Positions 19,601 through 29,467 of a stretch of 64,000 nt of DNA are shown piece after piece (the first letter of the stretch is position 1; every line of letters begins with the position of its first letter). The notes beneath the pieces were generated by a model. The model was not told where the DNA came from. It worked only from the letters and a program-made list of their open reading frames with translations, and did not search any database. The stretch is from Rhizobium sp. RCAM05350 (GTDB lineage Bacteria; Pseudomonadota; Alphaproteobacteria; Rhizobiales; Rhizobiaceae), in assembly GCA_024426085.1 (NCBI GenBank), contig CP087974.1, positions 3,240,001 to 3,304,000 on the forward strand. The letters run 5' to 3'. Made by a program: the position numbers and the translations under genes.

Positions 19601-22414
19601 CGGTCTCGATGCGGGTCTTGATCAGGCCGGTCTGGGTCGACAGGTTGAAGGCATCGCTATGGGCCGTCAGCTTGATGGCTTCGATGCGACCTTGCGGCAG
19701 GGCCAGTTGACCAACCTCGGCCCGGACGTCGAGGATGGCCGCCTGCATGCTGCCGGTGATCGATGCCGTACCCGTATCGAGCACGACATGGGCCTCGCCG
19801 TTTTCGAGCGGCAGGCGCGCGTCGATGCCAGCAAGCACGGCAGCTATATCCAGCTTTTCGCCGGCGCTGCCGTTGAAGGTCACCGTGCCGCCGGATGCTG
19901 CAATTGCCAAGTCCTGCAGATTGACCGCGCCGTTTTCGATCGTGATCGTCGTTGGGGCCGCAAGTTGCAGCAGGATTTTCTTCGGTGCGGCGGCAAAGGA
20001 CTGGAGATTGATCGTCGTCTTGCCGCCAGCGCTTTGCAGGTCACCGCGCGCCATCAAGGGTGCTGCATCATAGCTGCCATCGAGGGCGAAATTCGTTTTC
20101 GGCCCCTGTTGTTCGAAGCCGAGCTTGAGGCCGGCGAGACGGGTGTCGCCTTGGCGGACCTCTTCCACTGTTACCGCGCCCTTGATCGCCAGCGCCTTCA
20201 GATCGGCAATGGTGATATCGGCGGCAGGTTTGCTGATCACCAGATCGCCGCGCGTAATGCCCGAACCGTTGGCCTTGACGGCAACCGAGGTGACGCCGTT
20301 GTCCGATGTGATGCTGGCGGTGCCCTGCAAGGTCTCCGGATGCGGTCTGGCCTGCCATCGCGGCCAGCAATCCAAGATCCGGGAAGTTGAAGGTGAGCGC
20401 TCCGTTCGGCTGAAGATCCGGTGTCAGGTCGAGCGCGCCCGTCAGCGTATTCTGGCCAATTGCTGCCTCGATCGAGGGAACGCTGGTTGCACCCTTGGCG
20501 GACGCAATTTTGGCCTTGGCGTTGATCGTCTGTCCGTCCAGCGAACCCGTGGCGGTGACCGTTGCGTTGGGGCCGTTCTGACCGACGGTCGCATCCGCGT
20601 TGACGGCGAGATCGTTGAGGGTGCGTCCTGCAAGCGTTGCACCGTTTGCCGTCACCTCCGCCTTGACGGCCAGAGCGTCGAGCGGTCCGCTGACATCGGC
20701 CTTGAAGCTGGCGGCGCCCTTGGCATCTGTGAGGAGTTTGCCGATTTCGGGAACGGTACCGCTGACCGCTGCCGTCAGGTTTCCGGTTTCGAGTGTTACC
20801 AGAACCGGTCGCCTCGATCGTGCCGGACTTGAGGGCGAGATCGCTCACCGTGAGGCCGCCGTTCGCACCGGTGCCGAGATTGCCGGTGATGGCAATGGTC
20901 GTGTCGAATTTTGCCGCCAGCGCCGGGGGCAGGACGGCAGGCAGGGCGAAGAGCTTGAAGCCGGTTGCCAGCGTGTTTTCGGCAATTGTGTAGGAGCCGG
21001 TCAGCGCTCCGCCGACGCTGGCACTTTCCAGCGTCAGCGGATCGAAGGAGACCGTTTCAGGGGTTACCGACAGGGTGCCGTCGATCTTGACCGGCCCCTT
21101 GACGAGGCGATCGATGTCGGCGCTGACAAAGCGGGTCGCACCGGTCTCGATCGTCGTTTTCAGCGGCCCGGTTTTGGTCGAGAGATTGAAGCCGTCGCTA
21201 TAGGCATGCAGCTTGATCGCGTCGATTTTCGCCCTGCGGCAGCGTCGCCTTGCCGATATCGGCGCCAATATCGAGGACGGCGGCCTGTGCTTCGCCGATC
21301 AGCGAAACGCTGGCATTGTTGATCGACAGTTGTGCCTCGCCTTTTGCCAGCGGCAGGCGGAAATCGATAGGACCATTCGTGCCGACGAGGCTTGCCTGCA
21401 GGTCGTTTTGACCCAAAGTGCTGTAGGTGCCGGAGGCGGCGAAGGTCAACGCACCGGTCGAGAAATTGCCTCTGTTGATGCGCATGGTGGTGCCGTCCAG
21501 CGCCGCGGACAGGTCGATGTCCGTCGTACCCTCGAACAGCGGCCTGAAAGCAGCCGGCAGGAGATCGCTGAACGTGCCGCCGCCCTTGAGCGAGAGTGTG
21601 CGGAAGCCATCGGGAGCAAGTGTGTGCTCACCGCCCAGCTTCAGCACTTCATTGCCATCAAGAGCAGCGGTTGCCGTGCCGGTCCATTTCGTTAGCGGAC
21701 CATCGCCGGTCACGGAAATGCTGACCGCCGGTTCGCCGGGCAGGCGCATGGCCTTGGCAAGTAGGCCGCCCTTCGGTTCATTGATGGTGGTTTCCAGCTT
21801 CAGTTCGTTGTCTGCGGGATTAAAGACGATATCGGCGATCGCCTTGGCATCCGGGCGGTCACGCTGGGCGACAGCAAGGGCTGCGGCAATACTGGCATTG
21901 GTGGCGTTCAGCTTACCTTGTGCGCTCAAAAACTGGTCGGCCCCGGCAATGTCCTTGCCGATGACGAATTCCTTGAGGTCGATTGCGTCGATCTTAACCT
22001 CAAGCGGCAATGCGAAAGTCTCGCGGACCTCCTTGGTTTCCTGTGAGGGGATCGGCAGCCGTTCGAGGCGCACGGACCCGGCCGACAATTTTGCCGCATC
22101 GAAGCGTTTGGAGAAAAGCGCCGTCGGCGACCAGTCGATCGCCACTTCGCGGATTTCCGCATAGATACCCTTGCTGTCGAACAGCGTCACGCTGGAGGCA
22201 GTGAAATCGCCGGTCAAAAGCGCGCCCGGATCGTTGATGCGGACGATCTGGTCCGGCGTCGAGGCGTATTTCTCAATCATCGCGGCAACGGAAACGCGCC
22301 GGGCGCGGTAAAGCCTGCAAAAAGCACCAGAAGCACGAGGGCGACCAGGGCAAAGCCTGCGCCATAAGCCAGCCAGCGCAACGCGATTTTCAGAAAACGG
22401 AGCAAACGATTCAT
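16699..22414 (-). CDS. tamB: TamB, translocation and assembly module inner-membrane subunit, six frameshifts
   Basis: TamB is a long beta-helical protein anchored in the inner membrane that spans the periplasm to work with TamA in outer-membrane assembly and lipid transport. ATG 22414 gives one membrane anchor (MNRLLRFLKIALRWLAYGAG, then a Leu/Val-rich helix) followed by EKYASTPDQIVRINDPGALL. The body is repetitive beta-strand sequence, and the C-terminal DUF490 domain ends near PTLDLDATSSAGATTITVNV and finally GGRIFYEKEY. Frame changes lie near 22300, 21230, 20800, 20345, 18360 and 16755; the last restores the true stop at 16699. About 1900 residues, longer than enterobacterial TamB because of an internal duplication. 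It follows tamA. Confidence 0.9.
18280..21370 (-). repeat. Tandem duplication of a ~510-residue module inside TamB
   Basis: Two consecutive modules of about 1.54 kb (roughly 21370-19824 and 19823-18280) encode parallel series of motifs. Paired examples are IDRLVKGPVKIDG / LDRLVKGPMKVET, NGATLAGRTLNDL / SGATLAGRTLSDL, LGLLAAMAGQTASGD / VGLLAAMAGEKASGD and GDLVISKPAADITIADLKAL / GDLVITKPVADITIADLKAL. Similarity is at protein level and diverged, so the duplication is old. Confidence 0.8.
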
Positions 22415-22515
22415 AGTTCATCCATAGCGCAAGTCGCGTTGCGGTGAAATTGCTTCTCACTACAGCGCCGCGCGTCATTTGTGACGCGCAAAGGTCGCTG
22501 TAGACCTTAAATTTG

Positions 22516-22562
22516 CTGCATAATTTTTCCTTAAATCGATTCTGATTTAAGGAATTATGCAG
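22516..22562. repeat. Intergenic palindrome between tamA and tamB
   Basis: CTGCATAATT and CCTTAAATC on the left pair with GATTTAAGG and AATTATGCAG on the right, giving a ~47-base imperfect palindrome in an AT-rich spacer. It resembles an interspersed motif I associate with rhizobial intergenic regions. No T run follows, so it is unlikely to be a simple terminator. Confidence 0.6.
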
Positions 22563-22613
22563 TGAAACCGGCTCTCAAAAGCTGGTTCAGGCCGTGGTGA
22601 CTGCCTCAGGCAA

Positions 22614-24525
22614 TCAGAAGGATTGGCCGATGCCGGCATAGATTCCCGTATTTGGTGCCGCCCGGATAGGCATTCAGCGGCACGGCGACATCCAGCCGGA
22701 TCGGCCCGAACGGCGTATTGTAGCGCAGGCCGATGCCGGCTCCGGCGCGGATGTCGGAAAAATCCGGTGCCGTCTTGGCCGACACCGTTCCAGCGTCAAT
22801 GAAGGGAACGATACCGATCGCGTCGGTAATGCCGATGCGTGCTTCCACAGTCGCATTGACATAGGAGCGTCCGCCAAGGATTTCGTTGTCGCCGTTGCGC
22901 GGGCTGATCTCCTGGTAGGAATAGCCACGCACAGTGCCGCCGCCACCGAGATAGAACCGCCGGTTTGCGGGAATGGAAGCCAGTCCATCGCCACCGGCAA
23001 TCACGCCGGCGCCGAGCCTTCCGGCCAGAACGAAACGGTTCTCCTCGCCGAACCCGAGATAGGCTGCGGCTGATCCCTCAAACGAGCTGAAGAAGCTCTG
23101 GCCGTTGATCTCGTAGCTCGGCTTGGCGTTGATCGAGGCGCGATAACCTGATGCGGGGTTGAGCTTGTTATCGTGGGTATCGCGGACATATTCGATCGGG
23201 ATCGATGCGGTCAGATACTCGTTCGTTCCGGAACGCGTCCTCGACATCGGCCCAGGCGAGTTCGCCGCCGGCGGAAATCGTGTCTGTATCGGACAGCTCG
23301 AAGGTGGCGCCTGCGGCTGCGGTGAAGATTGTTGCGTTGTAGGCGTCGGGATCGAGCAGCTGCGCCTTCAGGCTGGCATTGAAGGTGGAGGCCGGTCCGA
23401 AGGCGCCTGGTTTGGCAAACAGCAGGCCGGCCGAATAGTCGAGATTGCCGACATCGGTGGTCTCGCCGATGCGGCTGACCGAACCCTCGAGACGCAGGGA
23501 TTCGGCCCTGCCGAACAGGTTGCGGTGACCCCAATAGCCCTGGATGCCGAAACCATCGGTGGTCGAGTATTGCGCGCCAGCACCGAAGTAGCGGTGCTTG
23601 CCTTCCGAGACCTCGATGGTCATCGGGATCGTCCCGTCGGGCGCCAGTTCGTTGGCCTGCTTGATGGTGATGCTGGAAAACACGCCGAGTTGCCGCAGCC
23701 GGTCGGATGCCTTGCGGAGCGCTTCCGGAGAATAGGGCTTGCCGCCGTTAAGACGGGAATAGTCGGCGACGAAAGTCGGATCGACGGTCTTGGTGCCGCT
23801 GACGGTGACTGCGCCCACCGGTGCGACAGGGCCACCTTCGGCTGCGATCGTCACATCGACGGTGTTGGTCGCGTGATCGGCAACGACGCTGCGCTCGGTC
23901 AGCTTGGCAAGCGGCCTGCCCTCTTCCTTCAGGTCTTCGACGACCTTTTCGCCGGCCTTGATGATCAGCGTGGAATCTGCCCGGGCGCCCGGTTTCAGAT
24001 ATTCGTCAGGCCTACGCCCGATGGCGTCGCCTTTAAGAACAACGTCTCCCAACGTGAACACCGGGCCGGGGGTCACGGTGATTTCGACAGGCACTGGGGC
24101 ACCGTCTGGAAAGACGGGATCAGGCGGCAGCGTGTCGATGTCCTGACCATTGATCGTGACGGCAACGACGCCGCCATAACGCGCCTGTTCGTAGAGCGCC
24201 GCCAGCAGGCGGTCGCGGTCGTCGCGCCTTGATGGCGAGGCCCAGATCGCCGGAAACCGGTTTATCCTTGTCCTGAAACAGCCGGGAGCTATTCTCCAGC
24301 GCTTCCTTCAGCTCGGCGTCGCCGGAGGATTCGTTCAGTGTCAGGCTGAAATTGACGGGATCGACGATGTCGTTGGGTTCTTCTTCCTTTTCGAAGAACC
24401 GCATGCCGAAGATCTTGAAGGCATAGGCGTCGGTCACCGATAGAGGCCCTGCAGGCAGCCAGAGCCGCGACCGCAAAAGCAGCACCAACCTTCCGATACG
24501 CAACACTCATTGTCGGCAAACGCAT
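22614..24525 (-). CDS. tamA: TamA, outer-membrane BamA-family assembly protein, four frameshifts
   Basis: TamA is an Omp85 protein: periplasmic POTRA domains and a C-terminal 16-strand barrel in the outer membrane. From ATG 24525 (alternative 24510) there is a signal peptide (YRKVGAAFAVAALAACRA), then POTRA-like sequence (GPVFTLGDVVLKGDAIG and LNGGKPYSPEALRKASDRLRQLGVFSSI). The barrel includes FYLGGGGTVRGYSYQEISPR (the conserved VRGY loop motif) and RYNTPFGPIRLDVAVPL. Frame changes lie near 24455, 24228, 23220 and 22645; the last restores YAGIGQSF with a C-terminal Phe, the usual barrel end. tamB lies 200 bases downstream on the same strand. Confidence 0.92.
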
Positions 24526-24704
24526 AATTTCCGCATTCCGCTGTTCAGGCCACTCCGAACACCTGCCTGCCATCACGGCAGGGGCACAATCGCATGACAA
24601 GGTTTGCCGTTTGTTAATGATGACCCTACACAGCATTGGCCGGGTGATGAAGACTTTTGGCCCTCTTTTTATGGAAAACCCCGGTCGGTGTGGCATGAGG
24701 GAAA

Positions 24705-24731
24705 CAAAAAACCCCGGATTTCTCCGGGGTT
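24705..24731 (-). terminator. Rho-independent terminator after the glycine-zipper lipoprotein gene
   Basis: ACCCCGGA and TCCGGGGT pair around a 4-base loop, and seven T follow on the minus strand. It lies about 50 bases after the stop of the small glycine-zipper gene. Confidence 0.9.
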
Positions 24732-24781
24732 GAGAGCGAAAAAGCGGCACGTTGCACCTCTTTTTACGGTGTAGCCTGCAA

Positions 24782-25040
24782 TCAACGCGGGCAATCGTCG
24801 ATGTAGCGGCGGCCGTAACGATCACGGTAGTAGCACTGGCCGGGCTGTTCGGTTACGTGGCCGATGACAGCACCCGAAACGCCACCAATCGCAGCACCAA
24901 CGGCAGCGCCTCGAACGTCGCCGGTGATTGCGCCGCCGATGATAGCGCCGGAAACCGCCCCTGATACCAGCACCCTTTTCAGTCTGCGTGCAGCTCGCGA
25001 CGGATAGAGCGAGCAGGACAAGCACGATGGCCTTCTTCAT
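24782..25040 (-). CDS. Small glycine-zipper lipoprotein, frameshifted
   Basis: ATG 25040 gives a lipoprotein signal (MKKAIVLVLLALSVASC, lipobox Cys at 17) followed by TQTEKG. After a frame change near 24965 the sequence continues VSGAVSGAIIGGAITGDVRGAAVGAAIGGVSGAVIG, a glycine-zipper segment with GxxxG spacing that should insert in a membrane, and ends in an aromatic/Arg/Cys-rich tail (GQCYYRDRYGRRYIDDCPR). About 85 residues. Such proteins are common envelope proteins of unknown role. It has its own terminator. Confidence 0.8.
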
Positions 25041-25468
25041 TTGTTTCTCCAAATATGGACGCGAGAACCAAGTTCCCGGCCGTCCGTTTCTCCCCAGGGA
25101 TGGAAGATGGACGGTAAGGTCCCCCTCCGGTCGAATTTGCACCTTCGAAAGATAAATGCCTGTCTGTGAAAGTCTACAGATATCCTGCAAAATCCCCTCG
25201 GCGCAAGAAATGCTATTCAACCTGAACGGAAGCTGAAGGCTGTTCCTTGCGTGACAGGTTTTGGGTATTTCCTGTTCCGCAGAATTTTTCCGCAGGATTG
25301 AAAGTAGCGGTTGCGGCAATCTGAAAAAGACAAATGATACGAATGCCGTAACGCTTTGAGGAGAAAGCCAGCGGCCAAGGCTAAAGAGTTGACGCGGTTC
25401 TGTCGTGGGAACGAATTTACCTGCCCGACAGCCGCTCGTGTTGGCAAGCCCAGCCGCGGAGGAGCGAG
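25041..25468. other. Divergent intergenic region
   Basis: This 428-base stretch separates the lipoprotein gene (minus) from coxS (plus) and should hold both promoters. It contains AT-rich patches near 25250-25340 and a GGAGGAG ribosome-binding site at about 25457 before coxS. I find no supported gene or RNA in it. Confidence 0.4.
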
Positions 25469-25957
25469 ATGGCAAAAGTGAAAATGACGGTCAACGGCCG
25501 GCAGGTCGGCAGTGACTGCGAGGACCGCACCCTTCTGGTGCATTTCCTTCGAGAAAATCTGGCGCTGACCGGAACGCATGTCGGCTGCGACACCACGCAA
25601 TGTGGTGCCTGCGTCGTCCATATGGACGGCCGGTCGGTGAAAAGCTGTACCATTCTGGCCGCCCAGGCCGCCGGCTCGACGATCGTGACGATCGAGGGGC
25701 TGGCCGGAAGCGGCGAACTGCATCCCGTCCAGGCGGCCTTCAAGGCCAATCACGGTCTTCAATGCGGCTTCTGCACGCCCGGCATGGTGATGACCGCGGT
25801 CGACATGATCCGCAGGCACGGCGCCAATCTGGATGAGGCGACGGTGCGCTCGGAACTCGACGGAAATATCTGTCGGTGCACCGGCTACCACAATATCGTC
25901 AAATCGATCCTCGCCGCGGCTGCCGAAATGGCCGGCGCGCAGCAAGCAGCGGAATAA
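25469..25957 (+). CDS. coxS: CoxS-like (2Fe-2S) small subunit of a molybdenum hydroxylase
   Basis: An intact 162-residue iron-sulfur subunit that passes electrons from the molybdenum site to FAD. The N-terminal plant-ferredoxin-like cluster has CDTTQCGACVVHMDG plus a further Cys in KSCTILA; the C-terminal helical cluster has LQCGFCTPGMVM and ICRCTGYHNIV. A strong GGAGGAG precedes the ATG. It is first in an S-L-M gene order, the order of form II CO-dehydrogenase-like operons. Confidence 0.93.
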   Translation: MAKVKMTVNGRQVGSDCEDRTLLVHFLRENLALTGTHVGCDTTQCGACVVHMDGRSVKSCTILAAQAAGSTIVTIEGLAGSGELHPVQAAFKANHGLQCGFCTPGMVMTAVDMIRRHGANLDEATVRSELDGNICRCTGYHNIVKSILAAAAEMAGAQQAAE

Positions 25958-26086
25958 GCAGCGGTCGTAGACTCAGGTAGTCGGTGGATACGAAATGAAC
26001 GTGCTCTTGGGTTCGTCGTTTCGCTGTTGCCCTCCAACGTCTGCCGCGACCTGACCACGCAGAGATATCTCGGGAGGAGATGAAGC

Positions 26087-28432
26087 ATGGGTGTTGAAGG
26101 CATTGGCGCAAGCGTTGCGCGAAAGGAAGACAAGCGGTTCCTCACCGGCAAGGGCCGGTACACGGACGATATGAGCGTTCCGGGCATGAAGTATGCGTTT
26201 TTCGTGCGCAGCCCTTATGCCCATGCCAGGATCAAGAGCATCGACATGTCGGCGGCCAAGGACATGCCTGGCGTCATCGGCATCCTTGAAGGCAAGCAGT
26301 TGCAGGCCGATGCGATCGGCAACATCATCTGCGGCTGGATGATCCATTCCAAGGATGGCTCGCCGATGAAGATGGGAGCCTGGCGACCCCTGGCGCACGA
26401 AACCGTCCGTTATGTCGGCGATGCAGTTGCCATCGTCGTTGCCGATAGCATGGGCGAAGCCCGTGACGCGGCCGAGGCGGTCGTGGTCGAGTATGATGTG
26501 CTGCCGGCGGTGACGGAGGCGGTCAAGGCGCTGGAGGCGGGGCAGCCGCAGCTGCATCCGGAAGCGCCGAACAATCTCATCTTCGACTGGCAGCTTGGCG
26601 ACGGCGCCGCTGCCGACAAGGCGATTGCGGAAGCTGCGCATGTGACGGAAATCACCCTTCGCAACAATCGTCTCGCGCCAAATCCGATGGAGCCTCGTGC
26701 AACGCTCGGCATCTACGATTCAGCCGAGGATCACTATACCTGCTACACAACCAGCCAGAATCCGCATGTTGCCCGTCTGGTGATGAGCGCCTTCTACAAT
26801 GTCGCGCCGGAAAACAAGCTCAGGGTGATTGCGCCGGATGTCGGCGGCGGCTTCGGTTCGAAGATTTACATCTATCCCGAAGAGATCGTCTGTCTCTGGG
26901 CGTCGAAGAAGACCGGCGTACCGGTCAAATGGACATGTGACCGCACGGAGGCCTTCCTGACCGATGCGCATGGCCGCGACCATGTTTCGACGGTGAAGAT
27001 GGCGTTCGACAAGGACAATCGCATCACCGGGCTGAAGGTCGATACGATCGCCAATCTCGGCGCCTATATGTCTCTGTTTTCGTCCGCAGTGCCGACCTAT
27101 CTCTATGCGACGCTGCTGTCCGGCCAATATGCCATTCCGGCGATCCACGCCAATGTCCGCACGGTCTATACCAATACGGTGCCGGTCGATGCCTATCGGG
27201 GCCGGGCGGCCGGAGGCGACCTATCTTCTCGAGCGGACTATGGAGACCGCGGCGCGGGAACTCGGCGTTTCGCCGGCGGAACTCCGCCGCAAGAACTTCG
27301 TGCGGACTTTCCCCTATCAGACCCCGGTGATCATGAACTACGACGCCGGTGACTACGAGGCCTCGCTGGAAGCAGCCATGGCATCGGCCGACTGGAACGG
27401 TTTCGCCGCCCGCAAGGCCGAGGCAGCCCGCCGCGGCATGAAGCGCGGTATCGGCATGAGCTGCTACATCGAGGCCTGCGGCATCGCGCCGTCGGCGGCT
27501 GTCGGCTCGCTCGGTGCCGGCGTTGGCCTGTGGGAATCGGCCGAGGTGCGGGTCAATGCCGTCGGCACGATCGAGGTGATGACCGGATCGCACAGTCATG
27601 GTCAGGGGCACGAGACCACCTTTGCCCAACTGGTCGCCGACCGGTTCGGCATTCCGATCGATAACGTCAACATCGTCCATGGCGATACCGACAAAGTACA
27701 GATGGGCATGGGGACCTATGGTTCGCGCTCCGGCGCCGTTGGCATGTCTGCTGTGGTCAAGGCACTGGACAAGGTGGAGGCCAAGGCCAAGAAGATCGCC
27801 GCCCATCTGATGGAGGCGGACGAAAGCGACATCATCATCGAGAATGGCGAGCTCAAGGTGGCAGGCACCGACAAGACGCTGCCCTGGTTCCAGGTGGCAC
27901 TCGCCGCCTATACTGCCCACAACCTGCCCGCCGGCATGGAGCCGGGATTGAAGGAGGGCGCGTTCTACGATCCGTCCAACTTCACCTTCCCGGCCGGTTG
28001 TTACATCTGTGAGGTGGAGGTCGATCCGGAAACCGGCGTGACAGACATCATCCAGTTCGTGGCGGCCGACGATTTCGGAAATATCATCAACCCGATGATC
28101 GTCGAAGGACAGGTGCACGGGGGCATCGCGCAGGGGATCGGCCAGGCACTTCTGGAAAACGTCCACTACGATCCTCAGAACGGCCAGCTGATCACCGCGA
28201 GCTACATGGATTACGCCATGCCGCGGGCCGATGATCTGCCGTCGTTCAAGCTATCGCATCAGAACACGCCGTGCCCGTCCAATCCGCTGGGGATCAAGGG
28301 CTGCGGCGAAGCGGGCGCCATCGGTTCGCCACCGGCGCTGATGAATGCGATCACCGATGCGATCGGCAACAATAACCTGACGATGCCCGCCACGCCGCAA
28401 AGGTCTGGGCTGCGCTCAACGCAGCCAACTGA
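26087..28432 (+). CDS. coxL: CoxL-like molybdenum-binding large subunit, form II, two frameshifts
   Basis: This is the catalytic subunit carrying molybdopterin-cytosine dinucleotide. It starts MGVEGIGASVARKEDKRFLT and has DVGGGFGSKIYIYPEE, SHSHGQGHETTFAQLVADRFG and the C-terminal GIKGCGEAGAIGSPPA. One base is missing near 27200; restoring it gives AYRGAGRPEATYLLE, the AYRGAGR active-site signature of form II rather than the AYxCSFR of true form I CO dehydrogenase. A second indel near 28395 hides the real end, KVWAALNAAN at 28432. Form II enzymes may act on CO poorly or on other substrates, so a CO function is not implied. coxM starts 12 bases later. Confidence 0.92.
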
Positions 28433-28444
28433 GGAGGAAACGAT

Positions 28445-29242
28445 ATGTATGCGACCAATTACCATCGCGCATCCTCGGTTCAGGATGCCGTGAAGCTGAA
28501 GTCGGGGGCTGACGACGGCAAGTACCTGTCCGGCGGCATGACGCTGATTGCCACCATGAAACAGCGGCTGGCAGCGCTGAGTGATCTCGTCGATCTCCGG
28601 CATATTCCCGACCTCACGGGCATTTCCGTCACCGGAAAATCCGTACGGATCGGCGCGGCGACGACGCACTACGATGTCGCTTCATCAGCGGAACTGAAAG
28701 CCGTCTGCCCGGCGATCTGCAATCTCGCCCATCATATCGGCGATCCGCATGTGCGGCATATGGGAACGATCGGCGGCTCGGTTGCCAACAACGATCCGGC
28801 TGCGGATTATCCGGCAGCCCTTCTGGCGCTCGATGCCGTTGTCGTCACCAATGCCCGCGAGATCAAGGCGGGTGATTTCTTCACCGGCCTGTCTGAAACG
28901 GCGCTGGAGGAGGGTGAGATGATCGTCGCCGTGATGTTCGATGCACCGGCGAGGGCCGCCTATGCCAAGTTCCGCAATCCGGCGTCGCGTTATGCCATGA
29001 CCGGCGTCTTCGTTGTTCGCCGGGACAATGGCGACGTGCGGGTGGCGGTGACTGGCGCCGGTGCTGATGGGGTGTTCCGGCATTCCGGCATGGAGGCGGC
29101 CCTTGCTGCCAACTGGTCGCCGGATGCGCTTGCCGGCATAGCGGTCGACCCGTCGGACCTGCTGTCGGATATCCATGCCAATGCCGAATATCGCGCCAAT
29201 TTGGTCAAGGTCATGGCCAAACGCGCCGTTGCGGCTGCGTGA
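28445..29242 (+). CDS. coxM: CoxM-like FAD-binding medium subunit
   Basis: An intact 265-residue FAD-binding subunit of the xanthine dehydrogenase/CO dehydrogenase family. KYLSGGMTLIATMKQRL and MGTIGGSVANNDPAADYPAA are the two pyrophosphate-contacting motifs of this flavin domain. AGGAGGAAA precedes the start. It completes the S-L-M set; no maturation genes (coxD/E/F/G) follow, so any accessory factors must be encoded elsewhere. Confidence 0.92.
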   Translation: MYATNYHRASSVQDAVKLKSGADDGKYLSGGMTLIATMKQRLAALSDLVDLRHIPDLTGISVTGKSVRIGAATTHYDVASSAELKAVCPAICNLAHHIGDPHVRHMGTIGGSVANNDPAADYPAALLALDAVVVTNAREIKAGDFFTGLSETALEEGEMIVAVMFDAPARAAYAKFRNPASRYAMTGVFVVRRDNGDVRVAVTGAGADGVFRHSGMEAALAANWSPDALAGIAVDPSDLLSDIHANAEYRANLVKVMAKRAVAAA

Positions 29243-29308
29243 GGGATTACCGCTGATCTTATTGAAACAGAATATAAGGACGGGATGCCCCGTCCTTTTC
29301 GCATGGTC

Positions 29309-29322
29309 TTGACTCAGATCAA
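29309..29322 (+). promoter_or_regulatory. FNR/FixK-type box upstream of hemA
   Basis: TTGACTCAGATCAA matches the anaerobox consensus TTGAT-N4-ATCAA with one difference (C for T at position 5). It lies about 145 bases before the hemA start. In Bradyrhizobium, Rhodobacter and Agrobacterium, hemA is known to respond to low oxygen through FixK/FnrL/FnrN-type regulators, which makes this site plausible. Confidence 0.6.
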
Positions 29323-29467
29323 GGTTAAGTGGAATGAAATCCATGACGGATAGTTTGGAACTGTTCAAAATTAGGGGCCTTTTGCCGCACTTGGCCACGA
29401 TAACCTTCGCAGAGGTTGACGCCGCAGCACTTTGGATCAAAAAGACGGCAAGGTTCTGGAGACAATG

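Noticed and set aside
18210..20390. 726-residue plus-strand frame opposite tamB
   Set aside because: It lies wholly antisense to the TamB repeat region; its apparent repeats are reflections of the TamB module duplication.
27024..28166. 380-residue minus-strand frame opposite coxL
   Set aside because: Antisense to a conserved molybdenum hydroxylase; no start signal or domain.
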